Shown piece after piece: positions 1 to 13,340 of a stretch of DNA of 64,000 nucleotides (positions are counted from its first letter, which is position 1; each line of letters begins with the position of its first letter). The stretch is taken from the NCBI RefSeq assembly GCF_001577835.2, contig NC_029532.1, forward strand, positions 5,660,606-5,724,605. Reading direction: 5' to 3'. The translations under genes and the position numbers were made by a program. Below the pieces are notes generated by a model. The model had not been told where the DNA came from. It did no database searches and worked only from the letters and a program-made list of their open reading frames with translations. This DNA is from Coturnix japonica. Its lineage: Eukaryota; Chordata; Aves; Galliformes; Phasianidae.

Positions 1-2013
1 CCTGACTGCCTTTCTGATTTGCATTCAGGTATCAGTTTCCTCTCCCCTTCAACACTGCAAGGAAATTTAATAATCTAACCCGGATAGGCAACCGGCGTTT
101 AAGTCACTCCATAAAAAGCTTTTGGGAGGCCGAGACAGGAAACCTGAAGGTTAACCATCATGTCTAATATGGGTGAGAAGTACAAATCAGGATGAACTTC
201 AACCAGGGGAAGGACAGGGAGCCTGCTGGAAGAGCTGTAATGATGGGTTGTGAAGGTCCTTATTGAAAAAGCTGGGCTTTGTGCACTGCTATGCCAATGG
301 ATTTGCACACTCAGTGTGTCTGGTCTTTTGTTTATCTTGTTTTCATGCACAAGTGAAGGTTGGAAATTAAACTGCTCTAAGCTAAGCTAAAGACCCTTAA
401 ATCCACCAAACCCCAGGGACCCAGAGACCCCATACCTGTGATTTGACCCCACAGTGACTATTTGTATGAGGCTTTTTTGCTGGAGAACAGCGAGAACACC
501 CCAAGTGCTGGCCTGCAAACCCCAGTTTTATCAGCTTCCTCAAGCCACACTTATTTTGCTTTACGCAGAGGGCAAAGAAATATTCACACCACTAAGAACA
601 ACCAGAAAGCAATTGCTTTCCATTTCCAGTTATTTTTGCAAAGTAGGATTTAATGAGAGGTTCCGGCCAAAAATTAATGCTGCTCTGTGAAGTTTCCCTA
701 AGTGTGAAATGACTCAGTGCCAAAACGAAACTGAAGGCATCTCAATTGCAGTGACTGCAAGTGCCAAGAGTTTTCAAAGGCCACCACCTTTCTGGCACAC
801 ATAGTGATCATGCGTGTTTGTATCGAGCGTCAGCCATTGCAACACGTGCTCCAGGCATGGAGCTGGGCATGTCCCCATCCATGACCTCTCATCTGGAGGA
901 GTCCTAAAACAAAGGAGACAGTGGGGAGCTTTGTGCCCAACCCAACATGTTCTGTGCATGATGAAAATGGGCTACGGAAGGTAAAGCTGCTGAAAAAGGT
1001 TGAACTCCAGCTTGAAAGAAGCAGCAATGAGAAATGAGCCCCGAGATTATGCTCAGAGGCTGCCTCTCCCCACCCCTGTATGGACTCGGGTGCATTCACA
1101 CGCAGGTGCTCCACTAGGACAAGCATTTCCCCTAGAAGCAGAATTTAATGATGTATTTACCAGCCAGACAGCAACAGTTACACCAAGACAGCACACCACG
1201 AGCACAGCTTACTCTCCTAATTGGAATATCTAAAATAAACTCTGTAGAAGGGAGTAATTGCATCTGCAGAGCGGAGAGCGTTAGGGAAGGGTTCGTTTTG
1301 CTGTGCTGTCTAATTAATTTGGGTACGAGCAGAGCAGGGAGATGAGGCCCTGGGGACTTGTGGGCCGGACCACTAATGCTTTAGCAGAAGGGGCAGGGGA
1401 ATGGGGGAGCAGCATCTGAGCCCAGCACAGCCATTAACCCTCACTCCTCCCAGAGCCATCCACCCCACTTCACAGCTCTGCAAATGGGCAGGACGCAGAA
1501 GGGCAATACACAGAGCTTCAAATGGGAGCTGGTCGATGTCATTTCTGGTAGGTGGCCTAGCGGGCCCTGAAAAAAGAATACAAAAAGCCAGTGACCCCGT
1601 AAATTAAAGTTATTTTATTGACCGTGGCTACAGTGCGTCCCAACACGGCAGTTAAAATGCAGGCCTGCCTTGTCCATTTTGGGCAGCAACCCTGTGCTAT
1701 TTTCCTAGAGCCACCCAATATGAACTCATTTCCACTATTTAAGCTGCGTACAACTAACAAAAAGTTACCCTCTGCTTTAAATTAATCCTCTTAGCAACTG
1801 CTTCCATAAACACACCGAGAACCAACAGGCAGAGCAAATGTTACAGGAGAAGGGATCTGTTACTCAAGGGCTGTGCTCATGCAGAAGATGCCACGATTTG
1901 CTTCCAAATTGGCTGCACACTGAGCTGTGAGACCCAGGCCTCACTCCCTGCCATACAAAGCTTCAGCATGGAGAAAAGACAACTGCACTTTCTTTTGTTG
2001 TGGATATATAATA

Positions 2014-2177
2014 CAGGTTGCCCAAGGAGGCTGTGGATGCCCCATCCCTGCAGGCATTCAAGGCCAGGCTGGATGTGGCTCTGGGCAGCCTGGGCTGCTG
2101 GTTGGCGACCCAGCACACAGCAGGGGGTTGGAACTGGATAAGCACTGTGTGCCTTTTCAACCCAGGCCATTGTATGA
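2014..2177 (+). mobile_element. CR1 LINE fragment, 3' end
   Basis: The sequence follows the familiar avian CR1 3' region: a GTTGCCC-AGGAGGCTGTGGATG-like start, then a CCCATCCCTG block, CAAGGCCAGGCTGGATG, a GGTTGGAACTGGAT block and a final CCAGGCCATTGTATGA that resembles the CR1 end. It is 5'-truncated, as nearly all CR1 copies are, and lacks any open reading frame of its own. The plus orientation is opposite to VAV2 transcription. Confidence 0.85.
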
Positions 2178-5100
2178 GCCTACAATAAAACGCAGTGAGC
2201 TCTGCACAATCCCAAGCAGAAGTCATTAGGAGTGCTGAGCAGCCGATGTGATGCTTTTTAGATCTTCTGCAGCAATCATTAAGCCTGGTCCAGCTCCTGT
2301 TAAGATCACTACGGCACACATTAGGCTGAGCTGTTAGGAATAAATCACTCCTCCGCACACTGCAATTGAGACCGTGCAAAGAAAAGTGAAGACTACAGAG
2401 TATTTTACATGGCCATAAACAACAGGGGAAATAAAGCATCTCTCTGAGGTGAAGCTTCCAATGCAAAAAGCTCTTATTAAAACCAGTACTTCCTCAAGCT
2501 CCAGAGAGGAGCGGCTCTCCAACTGCTGATGCCTTTTAGAGAGGGGGGAATAAAGAATATTCTGCACACAGTCATCACGGCTGGAATAGAGCCCCATGTA
2601 CCACTGAGGATGCTCACAGCACCAAGCAGGGCTCACACATCCCCCAGCAAAGCTCCATGTGTATTCTCCAGCATAACAAAGCCTGATGCTCTGACAGAGA
2701 CAAACCCAAGCAGTGATTAACGTTACCTCCAGCACAAAGACAAGTTAAACACCCCTTTGTGCTGAGACACCTACAGGGAGCTCCTCCTGCACGGCACTAC
2801 TGGAGCAGTACAAATAACGGCGCTGAGCGGCTGTATGACAGGTTTGCAAGGAGCAATAACACCACCCAGCACCTCATCTTTACCTTAAGGTATCTTCACA
2901 CCCCGTACTGTCATTAGGCTGGGAAGAAACTGAGGTGGATTCGAGCAGTTCCTCCTTTCCCACTTGGCAAAGCACAGCTTTCCTGCCTAAGCAATAACAC
3001 CATTCACTCCTCCAGCTTTATTCTAGTGGATCCCCATGCTGAAGGTGGTTCCCCACCTCCACCCTTTAAGTTATCTCACAAGGAAGGGGGGGATGCAGAA
3101 CGCCACCCACTTGCTGTTTGCTAATATTCTGCTCTGTACGTTTTAAACCTTGCCTATTTTAACTCTGCTTTCAAGTTTATGAGACTTCAGAGAGCACTTC
3201 AACCCCGTTCCTACGCACTTCCCCAATGCAGCGACAGCCAACGCCTGTTTGTCTGCTTTCCCTTAAGGAAAAATTAAACCCTTGCATCACAGAACTTCAG
3301 GATCTGGGTCTTCTAGAAATACAACAGGGAAATAAAGACACAGAAATGGGGTTTAATGGCCTGCATAGAGCCAGTCCTCAATGTAACATTATTGGCATAG
3401 AGAAGCGCCATGGGAGCTACAGAGGAGCCAGAATGACCCCTGGTTTTGGCTGAAGCACCAGAACATGGGGCACTTCTACTTAGAATCTCCATCAGAAACC
3501 CATATTGTGGCATTGTCCTCCTCCATTGCAAAGGAGCAGATTCTGCTCATGCTGCCAAAACCACCAGGAAACATGAAAATGCAATGAGGCACCACCTCCC
3601 ATCAATAAATTCCATTATTTTTCCCTTCCTATAGCGATTCTCTCCCACCCTGGCAGCTGTATGCTAATTTCCCCTCAGCTCTGCTTTATTATCACTCAGA
3701 ACAGATGTTACAGCAGCTCCAAAACTCAGAGGTGACAAAACCCATTAACCCAGCCCAGCAGCCAGGCTGGGCAGCAAACAGCCGTGATAGGGAAGGGCTC
3801 AGCCCCATCCCACTCCTCCATCAAACACCAACAACAGAACGGGACCGAAAACCCACCAGCAGGAACACCCATGGATGGATCAAAGGAGGCAATGCCATTC
3901 ATCAACCCAAAGAAATCAGCTACAAGACCAGCCAAGGGTTTTACAACTGAGGCTCAAACACGGATGCACTGACTTATTGAGAGGGTGCCCAGCTTTGTGC
4001 ACATGCAGATGAAGCCCCTTCCATGCAGTCCCAAAAGGTTTTAACTTTCCCCCATGGAATTGATTTCCCCCATGCAACTCCTGGAGTAATTAGCACCAGA
4101 ATTTGTTTGTGACCTTTGCATAAATTGTTCTTTTCTGAAGGGAAAGCTGTTAAACACGTTAGCAAATATAATTAAAGAGGGAAAGCTGGGGGGGCACAAA
4201 GAGCTGGAATTAAATCTGTCTAATTAGAAATGCTTCTTGTGACAACCTGGTTAAGGAAAACCCTCTCAAGCAGACACTGCAGTTCCATTAATGCTTCCTT
4301 GTTGTTCCTTCTGAGATAAGGGGAACCACCTCTAAAATCTTCATCACCCCTAAGAAAAGCATTCGGGTGCTCCTCTGTGATGTACATCCAGACATAATGA
4401 GGCTGCAAAACCCTACACAGAAAAAGGCAGAGCCTACAAACCCAGCAGCCTTTCCCAGCCTTATCACAGCCTCATCTCCCTTCCTTCACGGCCTTTGACC
4501 ACAGCCGCTGTTCATGCTGCAAGAAACATGCTTTGCTATCAGGTGATGAGAACGTTTAACCACTCTCAGACCAAGTTCCCATCAGGGAGATGCTGATGGT
4601 GCAAAGCACAGAGGTGCCATGCAAAGTGCTGGGAAGTGGCAGTGATGGAGCCCATTTATTACCTAGCAATACTCAGCATTACATAAAATATTGCACAGAT
4701 TCAGGGCAAGCTCCTGGGTCTCCAATTGGTTTCCCAATCAGGAGATGACCCCATGCAGAGATATATGGGATGAATCATGGGGATGGGAGTGATGAGCAGG
4801 GCCAGATGCTGCATGGCTGCTCCTCTGGGAATGGCACCTCCTGGCACCCAGTGCTGTGACCCCACAAACCTCAGTGCAATGCCCATGTTTCACATCCTGC
4901 AACCCAGCATGGGAACAAATCCTCTTGGAGGAGCCCAGCTTTACATCCAGCCCTCCTCCAGGTGCTCCCTGGGGCCAGAGCTGTACAAAATGAGCAAAGA
5001 ATAGTGTGCAAGGAAAGCCCTGCTCCCTCCCTTCCAGCCCCAAAGAACAGCTCAAAGCTCAGCAGCACAGACAGAAAAGTGGGAGCTGGGCTATAAAATC

Positions 5101-8100
5101 AAAGTGGGAAGCACTTCAAAGCAACATCCTGGGTTTACTATAGATTTGATTTTATTTGCTGTTGAAAGCCACAATTCTCCCACAGCTCTCCAAGATGAGA
5201 GTTGTTTGTTTTCTTCCTCCTGAGGCTCAGCAGAAGCTTTCTAGGAAGATCATTCACGTGCAATAGTGCTTCCCATAAGCACATTGGGTCTCAGTAGACA
5301 CACAAACCTGCCCTGGATATGGGGCACATTGCCTGTCCTGGGGAACCACCGGGCTCTGTGTGGATTCAACACACACTTGCTCTCCACAAATACATGGCTA
5401 AATGTAAATATACAGCTATATACACATGCATCTCCCCCACTCCTGTTGCTTCTTCCAGAGGTCAGTCCTGCCTTGGAAAACCTTTAAGGCAAACCTATGC
5501 CCTTACATGAATGCAGTCGCTCAAACAATCACTCCACGTGTCTGATAAACCCAACGCAGCCAAACTGCCTTTCCTAGAAAGCAAACCAGTCTCTAAAGCA
5601 CGTCTCAGTTCAGAGCAGTCTGTTGATGCTCAGAGAGGGCACTGCCTGACCCCGCACAGCACTGCAATGGGGTTTCCCAAAGCGACTTCACAGCAACCCC
5701 CATCTGTGAGCCCCAGAGCAAGGCTGGATGTGTGCTCAAGGCCTGGGCATTTTTTTTACCTCCCGTGGGGCCAAATGCTTTTGTCATGCACATGGAGTCG
5801 AGCAGATTTCACAGACAATTCTGGTTTTGCAGCACAAACACAAATCACTTCACCCGCTCCTCCCCTTCTGGGTCTGCTCTGCTCCCTGCCCACTCCCTTT
5901 CAAATACCAGATGTTCCATTTAGCAGTAAGCTACTATAAAACACAGCAAAAAGATACGAATGCTATAAAAAGGCCAATTTACTCCCCCCTCTCCATCAGT
6001 GTTAAAGAACAAGGCTTGAAGAGAAAGAGCAAATTTCCTCTAGATGAACTTTTTCACCTCCCCCATTTATCAAGGCAGAGCTGAGGTGTGAATCTCCACC
6101 CCCAGCCCCCAGACACCACCCCACTGTCATCGCATCCTGCACAGCTGTCAGCATCTGCATCACTGCACCAGGTTCAGCCCCAGGTCAGCTGTCAGCTCAC
6201 GCTGCTCCCAACATGGGCACGCAGGGCACCGCACAACCAGAGGTGCTCTCCAGGTCCAGCAGACCTGGCAAATTCAATCCTGAGATGTCAGGTGGTGTCA
6301 CAGCAAATAAAGGCTGATTTCCAAGCGGGTCTCTACCGCAGGCAACGCTCTGCTCCATCACACCACCCGTGAGCCAGACCCAAAGAGAGAGTCAGGATAT
6401 GAGTCAGGCTGGTGGCTTTCCAAGGAGGCGAAGGAGGACCGTCCAGCTGGATGCTGGCTACCCAGACAGGGCAGTCCCCCAAGTTAGGAAACAACAAGAG
6501 CAGATCCTGTGTTATCTCCTGCCACCCAAGCAACAACCCGCATCAGGCGGAAGGGAGACAATGGGAAGCACGCAGCCTTTGTTTGGTGACGGAAAGGCTT
6601 CCAGCCATTCCAGCCATCACATCGGGCACTTCGGGAACGGGATGACCCTGGACAATAAGGATGTTGCAAGATGTGCTCTGCGGGGCTTTTCAGGCAGCTC
6701 AGGAACCTTGGTGGCTGACACAGCACTCTGTAATGACTTCTGCTGAGGAGCTGCAAAGCAACCTGACCCATCTGCACCCACATTTGTCCACTGTCTCTGA
6801 TGGAGTCATTCAGACTTTTGCAAGAGCACGAATACCTCCTGACACAAGGATATAAAAAGGCTCAGATGTTCCACTTACGTTAAGCTGAAGGGTTTCCACA
6901 GGGATAAACCCAAACATTTACACCCTGGTTAAACCTTCCTGCTAACAAGGAGGAGACCCATCGGGTTGCACTCAGCCAGAATGGTCTGGATTCACATCCC
7001 CAAGAGGAATATCAGCCCAATATTCATAGAACATAACCAGAAACAGGGAAGGTGGCCTGCAGCAGCTCAACTCCTCAACAGCCCCACACCCAACAGCAAA
7101 ATCACAGCTCTAGGGAGAGCTTTGCCACCCACACAAAGTGCCCGTGCTCACAGGGCTCAGCAGCTGCAGGGCCACTGATAAACCCAAGCTACATGAAACT
7201 CGTCCCCACCTCCCAACCCCAACAGCAACTGCTGCAGCAGTAAAGCCTTGCTGAACACACAGCTCCGTGCTCAGCCCCTTGCAGAGCTCACAGAGGGTGG
7301 AGGACAAACGCGGCCGCTCCTTGGGTTGCATCACTGGATGGAACACAACACTGAGCTGCAACCAAAGAAAACAGGAGGGGGGTGGGTTTGAAGTTGTAAT
7401 AACTCTCATTTTTATTAGCAGTTGTTCTGAGATAGAAGGAAAGCCTTTCCTTAGAGAAAGCAACATCAGAGGGAGCACAGCTTTGGATAAAGCAGAATCC
7501 TGGGGGTGCAGGTGCACAGGGGTGGGATCTGAGCAGGGAAGCTGCACTCACTGCTGTGTCTTTTAGTTTGTTTCAGGTGAAGGACGCAACTGAGGGCAAG
7601 GCCAGAACGAGGAAGGGGGAAGAAAGCTGCCATGCAGCTCCAGGGAGGTGCATCCACACTCAAAATAAACAGCTAACAATGAAAACAGAGCTGTGGGATC
7701 AGCATAGCTTGAGAGAATCCATAAGGAGGGCTCGGTTGGGAGGAATTTGAGTGGAGAACTACCGCAGCACAAGGGCTCCAACCCCGCACAGAGAAAAGGG
7801 CTCTGTCTCTTTAAGAATGGACAAAGCAGCAGATCAACAATTTGCCCTGGGGTCAGTCTGAAGCAACATTTCTGTCCCAGCCAAGAGCTGGGCTCCGTCT
7901 GGCTGCTGAGAAGCAGAAAGAAGCATTGGGTCTGCAGCACCCACAGGATGCAGGCAGGAGGTGATGCTCAGCCCCCAGGGCTGCACAGCCATTCCTCTTT
8001 GCATAGTGTAACCCTGGTGCACACCTGGCTTGGTCCAGCAAAAGCCTCAAATCCTGCAGCCTAAATCCCTCACTCAAGCACTCAGACACCGCCAAGCAGC

Positions 8101-9540
8101 TCAATACCACGGCTGCACAACAGCAGTTTGTTGCATCAAGGTGCCTGTTGCTTGGTGGTACCCCGGCCCAATGGGACACCAACAAGGATGTGTTTCACAA
8201 GGCTGCTCCTGCATAGTACTGAAGTATTTAACTCACATTAATCATTCAACAGGAGGGGGAAAAAACCCATCCTCAGTGCTTTTCACGCTCCTCAGCACAG
8301 CCCACAGGATCCATCTAACACCTTCAGTCACCTCCTTCCCCAGCAGAGCACAAAGGAGCCTTCAGCCTCAGGTCACATCATCCCTCATCACCTCAGCCAG
8401 CAGAGAAAGAAGGCACCACCTCCACCTGCAGCAAGGTTTCAGGGTGCTCTGATGTTTTCTCCCAGTGATGCTATAGGAAGATGGGAAGGAAAACTGCAGT
8501 GGGTCCCTATTTGTAAGGCACTCACGAGTTCGGCCCTACAAAACAGAGCACCTTTCCTTCTCTTTCCACCTCCCCCCCAACTTTGGAAAGCTCAGCACAT
8601 CCGAACGGGAAGTCAGTGAGACACAGTAAACAGTGATCTGTAATGAGGCCATTTTTTATAGCTGCTTTTGGAACAGAACTCGACTTCAAGAAGCAGAGAG
8701 TAAATAAAAAGCAAGGGGACCTGAGCGGGGTAAATTGGAGCTGCTACAGAGCAGCATAGAGATGGAGAGAAGAAGGTGAGAGGGGTCAGCTTCCCTCTGC
8801 CTGGGAAACAACCACCCGGGAGCACAGATACACTGTCCTATAGGGGAACCACTCTGCTACATGCAAAAGGTGACACATTCCCAGCCCACCAGGCTGGGTT
8901 CTGTTGGTGCTAATGGTGCTGGGTACAGCCTTGGAGCTCACCCATGCTCAAACAACCACCTGCCAGCTCCAGTAACACAGTATTCAAGTTAGAATCTAGA
9001 ATGGAAGTTAGCTGCTGTCAGGACTCATTGAAGCAATTACAGCCATCGTAGTTACAAAGCCTCCAAGTGGCACACTGAAGTCCCAGAACCTCGTGAATCA
9101 TTGCTGCACAGCATACGTCAGTGTTCCCCTGTCTTCCTTGTACCTGAGGGAGGCATTTGCTGCAAACCAGCTGCTCCCAGTGTCACAGCAAATGAGTTCC
9201 TGTATCACCAGTAAGTGGGACTCTGATCCCAAATTATTCCCATCTTCCAGAGGACGGGCAGCCTTGCAGCTCAGGCAGGTGTGCAGCATCACACAGCACC
9301 GCGTGCTGCTCTATGACAGAGCAGCTGAGGCACGAGGCCAATTATATTTGCTGCATCTCTGTCTCAGGAGCCCTAATAAAACCCTCCAGGCACTGCAGAC
9401 TGAGATGGATTATCCGCAAAGAGATGTCAATATGCAACAAATAAAAACACATAATGAGCTGACCACTGCTGTCAAGCTGACGTCTGTGCACACAGATGCA
9501 CCCATCAGACACGTGGATGCTTCATTTCAAGCATCCAGGA

Positions 9541-9625
9541 GATAGAATCACTAAGGTTGGACAAGATCTCAAGCCCAACCCATCCCACTGGTCATGTCTC
9601 TCAGTGCCACATCCACAGCCCTCCC
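9541..9625 (-). mobile_element. CR1 LINE fragment, reverse orientation
   Basis: ATAGAATCACTAAGGTTGGA followed by CCCAACCCATCCCACTGG and CAGTGCCACATCCACAG matches the reverse complement of a CR1 3' end that is common in bird genomes. The 3' terminus lies at about 9541 and the copy is 5'-truncated near 9625. It sits in VAV2 intron 1 in the same transcriptional sense as VAV2. Confidence 0.75.
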
Positions 9626-11984
9626 ATAGAGGATTTGTTTTATCCAAGGCCAATGCGAATCAAAGACAAAAGTCAATCTGCAGTCTCCCTTGAACATGCA
9701 ATAAGCAGCCTCACCGTGCTGAACACAAGCGAAAAGTCATTTCGTCTGCATTTGGCCTGAGACTCAACCAAATGATGATTCAAAGCTAATTATTGATGGA
9801 AATCTCAAGCTCACAGCTCTCTGTCTCACAAAGAGAGCACAGGGTGGAGAGCAGCTGCACCGCACCATGACGGGCAATGGGGAGAGCAGCAGGGTGCTGG
9901 GTATGGCTTTGTGTAGGAGCAGGGAGGGTGAGCTGGAGGGTGCTGCACCCACCCACATTTGGGTATCAAAATGCCTCACAGCACTCAAAACCAGCTGGCA
10001 AAACTGCTTAAATTACCCCCAAAACCCAATCACAGTAATCGACGTGGTGATCAATAAGTGCTGAGGGCACGCAGTGCAGCCCCACTCCCACCTCTCCAGA
10101 AACAGCCTGCACAGCAAAAGCAATTAGCAGAAATGAAGTTTTACTCCAGGCTCATCAGCAACGGCCTCACATCTGCCAGCTCTCAGAACAGAGCAGGGTT
10201 TTAAGGCTTCTTCCTGCTCATTATGTCTCTATAGAGGCTCAGCAACTTCGGGTGGGCAAGCAAACAGGGTCACCCTGTCCTGCCAAGCATCACCAGGGAA
10301 CCCTGCCTCTGGGATCCAACAGGAAAACAAGCCTGAGGTCACAGCCTCCTTGGGTTCAGCAAATAAATGAGCTAAAGGAACACAGCCTGGTGCCACAGAG
10401 TAAAGAACTGCAGCAGCATGGAGTGGGAGCACAGTGAGGAGCCATGGGAAGGGGACACTGGGTCACCCCTCTGCAGCAGAGCTGAACCCATGCTCCAGCT
10501 GCAAGCAAAACCAAACCAGCGGGGATGGGGGAAAGAAAGAAAACACACGACAGCATTTGGATCTTTGCTGAGATGGGATTTCACCTCCGGCCTTTGAAGT
10601 GGTGCTCACCTCAGGCAAAAAGCTGTTTCTCCTTCCGCACCTGCACAGCCCCATTTGATTCACTCAGAAGGGGGATGACAGTGTTGCTGGGTGCTTCAAG
10701 TCTGACACATGTGCTTTGTCCCCTGGTACTCCAGATAAATGAAGGAAACTCTTTGCACAAGGCAGGCAGCTGGTGACCCAGCCCAGCCTATCAGCCTGAA
10801 CACAACACTTTGCATCTACAACCACCTCTGGAGTTTGAACACACTCTGTCTTGCACATCCCAGCCGGTGTCTGAACACATCACCACTGCCCACACCTCCC
10901 TCAGGCTCAGCTCAGCCCACCCTCCCTCTAAAGCCAACAAAGCACTGGGGTATTGCAGACAGAAAGCAATGGGATATAGCGGGGCTGTGAGCTCCATTGA
11001 GCAGCTCCTACCCTGCAGAGGCAGCAGGAACTCCTTCCCAAACTGCAGCTGGGACCTTCCCCCATATCACAGCTGCCATCGTTAAACCTGATCTCATTTC
11101 CCTCAGGGCAAGGATTCAACCCAACCCAGGTCTGCAGGGCTACAGTATTTCCTTGAAAGAACAATCCCAGGTTGCACCATTCCCAGCAAGTTCTAACAGG
11201 GCTCCAGTGGGACGGTTTCTATTCGGTCACAACTGCCCGCAAACAGAAGGCAGTTTGCACAGTTTTACAGCCTGCAGAGCCAAGGGGAAACCAAACCCCC
11301 AGCATTGCTGCAGCCCAGGAACAAGCATCATTTCATGGTATTCACACTCAGCATCAGGCCTGAGCAGCTCCCAGGTGAGTCCACAGCTCCACAACCACAC
11401 ACAGCTGGGAGAGAAGGCAGGACAGCCCCAAACCAACCTCACATTGGCACAGAAACTCCGGCACAACAAGGGAGAGGCACTTGTGGCCACACAGCGTGCT
11501 TGCACAGCACAGAGCACAACTCAGGAGCACGTTATACATTAGCTTTCCATACTTAGATAAGCAGAATCTCACGTGCCCTCGTGATTTAGGAAGTTTCCCC
11601 TCCCTGCTCACTGAGGGATCCTCAGCACAGGGGATGGGGCTGCACGGTTTGATGTTTGCAATCGATTTCACTTCCCGATTCCCATGCAAATACAGCGCCA
11701 GCTCGACACGCAAAACCACAAGCGGAGCATCCGAAGCCGAAACAACCAGAGCCGCTTTGAGCTTCGTCTCCATCAAAACAGTCAAAAACTGCAAAACACA
11801 TCCAAGGAACGGAATCCTAAAGCTTGACAGCTCCCGTATCTCCGAGTCAGGGTGGGAGCCGGGCAGGACAAGGAGAGAAAGGGGGGGATAGCGATGAGGA
11901 CAGCAGGGAGCGCAGCGGGAATGAGGATGGGAGCCGAGCACCACCGTCCCCGGTGCGGGAAGGGGCTGCGGGGCACCGGGATGT

Positions 11985-12000
11985 GGGGGGGGGGGGGGGG
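11985..12000 (+). repeat. 16-base poly-G run at the VAV2 CpG island edge
   Basis: There are sixteen consecutive G residues, flanked by further short G runs (GGGG at 11961 and GGAGGAGGAG after 12000). The tract lies about 380 bp inside intron 1 from the exon 1 donor. Such runs can form G-quadruplexes on the plus strand and are prone to sequencing and assembly length errors. Confidence 0.9.
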
Positions 12001-12381
12001 AGGAGGAGGAGCCCGGCTGTTATTTTACATTTTCCTGGGGAAACTTTTGCTCTCAAGGTCAGTTTCCTCCCAAGGCAAAAAACTGGAGACCGCCGGCTCC
12101 TCCAGCGCATCAAAGCTGTATTAATGGCCCGGAAAGTAATCACGCAGCCTTAAGCTCTGTTAGTTGCTTTTGTTTCCGGATGATGTAAATACGGGAAAGA
12201 AGTTTTTTTCTCTCCCTTGGACGGAACCCCGACCCCCAATTCCGTTCCCGTGGTCCCCCCGCAGAAGTTGTGCGGGAGACGATGCAGACACGGGCACAAA
12301 CCCGCCCCATCCATGCGAGCCTACGAAGTTTTGAGCCAACAACCACAAAGAACCCCACGAAACCACTTCAACCCTTCTTAC

Positions 12382-12585
12382 CTGGGACATCTGAGGCCTG
12401 AAGTTGATGTCTTTAAGGTCGATGGAGCCGGGAGAGAGGTTGTGCAGCAGTTGGCAGAGCAGCACCCCGTCCCGCAACGCCTGAGCCAGGTCGAAGACCA
12501 CCGCCGAGGGCCAAACCACGCGGTGGTTGGGGGGCAAAACTTTGCAGTCTATCAACCACCGCCCGCACTGCCGCCACTCCTCCAT
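12382..12585 (-). CDS. VAV2: VAV2 coding exon 1 (start of the calponin-homology domain)
   Basis: This exon encodes residues 1-68 of VAV2, a guanine-nucleotide exchange factor that activates Rho/Rac GTPases after tyrosine phosphorylation at receptors. The protein begins [18 protein letters not shown] and contains [18 protein letters not shown] and [12 protein letters not shown], which match the calponin-homology domain of Vav proteins; from memory mammals have MEQW at the start. The start ATG sits in a near-ideal context (GCGGCC before ATGG). The exon ends at RPQMSQ with a consensus donor (CAG, then GTAAG) in phase 0. The remaining CH, DH, PH, C1, SH3 and SH2 exons lie beyond the left edge. 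The frame is intact. Confidence 0.97.
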
Positions 12586-13340
12586 GGCCGCGGTCCCTCT
12601 CGTGCTCTCGGCCTTCCTCCTTCCTCCTCCTCCTCCTCGCTGCTCAGCGAGGGGCTGCTCCGCTCCGAGCCGCCGCCGCCGCGTTACGGCTCCGCTCCAT
12701 CGCCGCCCGCCTCCCGGGGAAGCATCGCATCGCTCCTCCGCGAAGGAGGAAGGAGGAGGAAGAGGAGGCGGGGGACGGCGCGGAGTTTTCCGGCTTAGGG
12801 CTGCCCCTGTGCGGCCCCACAGCCGCTCTCAGCCGCTCCGCATCGCCCCGTGGACAAAGGAGCCGCCGCCTGAGTTGCGTCCTTTCCCCCCCCCTCCAGC
12901 AGGCGCTGCCCCGAGGAAAGTTACGGGGCCCCACCTGCACAGAGCACAGAACAGCACAGCACAGTTCGAGCTGCCGCCGCTGCACCGGGTGGGAGTTTTC
13001 TGCTCCCCCCGCACAGCCCCGCAGCCCCCGCCCCGACGGGAGGAGCTCCCGGACCGCCCCCTTTGTCTGCGGGAGCCCCAGCCGGGCCGGGGGCGGTGCG
13101 TTGCCGCCTCCGCTCTTTTTTCTTCCTTTCTTTCCCTGTTGTTTTTTTTTTTTTTCCCCTTTATTTTCCTTTCTTTTTTTTTCCTCTTATATCCCCTCTC
13201 TCCCTCCTCCCCGTTTCCTTCCCTTTGCTTCACTCAGAGCCGCCCCGCTTTGCACCCCCCACACCCCCAACCCCGCACAGCCCCGTCCCGCTTTGTCTGC
13301 CCGCTCCTCAGCTCCCGTTTGGGCCGCAAACACCGCACGG
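12586..13340 (-). promoter_or_regulatory. VAV2: VAV2 5'UTR and CpG-island promoter
   Basis: Directly upstream (minus strand) of the VAV2 start codon the sequence is very GC-rich with dense CpG, CGCC/GGCGG boxes and no TATA element, as expected of a CpG-island promoter. The island continues into exon 1 and the start of intron 1 (to about 11.85 kb). The exact transcription start cannot be read from the sequence; a 5'UTR of roughly 100-300 bases within 12586-12900 is likely. A pyrimidine-rich tract lies in its distal part. Confidence 0.75.
13113..13226 (+). repeat. Polypyrimidine tract upstream of VAV2
   Basis: About 110 bases consist almost wholly of C and T on the plus strand, including runs of T and CCCTCTCTCCCTCCTCC, with only a few purines. 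It lies about 530-640 bp upstream of the VAV2 start codon. Polypurine-polypyrimidine tracts of this kind can form triplex (H-DNA) structures in promoters; that role here is inference. Frames through it (Phe/Ser/Pro-rich) are composition artefacts. Confidence 0.8.

Larger units (their letters stand above)
1..12381 (-). other. VAV2: VAV2 intron 1 (5' part of the intron)
   Basis: This stretch lies downstream, on the minus strand, of the VAV2 exon 1 splice donor at 12381, so it is the beginning of a first intron of at least 12.4 kb that continues past the left edge. I see no conserved coding exon: the open frames are short, of mixed composition and without recognisable domains. It contains two CR1 LINE fragments, a 16-G run close to the exon, two consensus AP-1 sites (TGACTCA at 710-716 and TGAGTCA at 6400-6406) and AT-rich patches with TAATTA cores (around 1310-1320 and 4165-4230). 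Long first introns of signalling genes often carry enhancers, but nothing here proves one. Confidence 0.85.

Noticed and set aside
11354-11944. 196-codon minus-strand frame in VAV2 intron 1 with 181-codon plus-strand partner
   Set aside because: No recognisable domain, no splice context and overlapping frames of similar length on the other strand.
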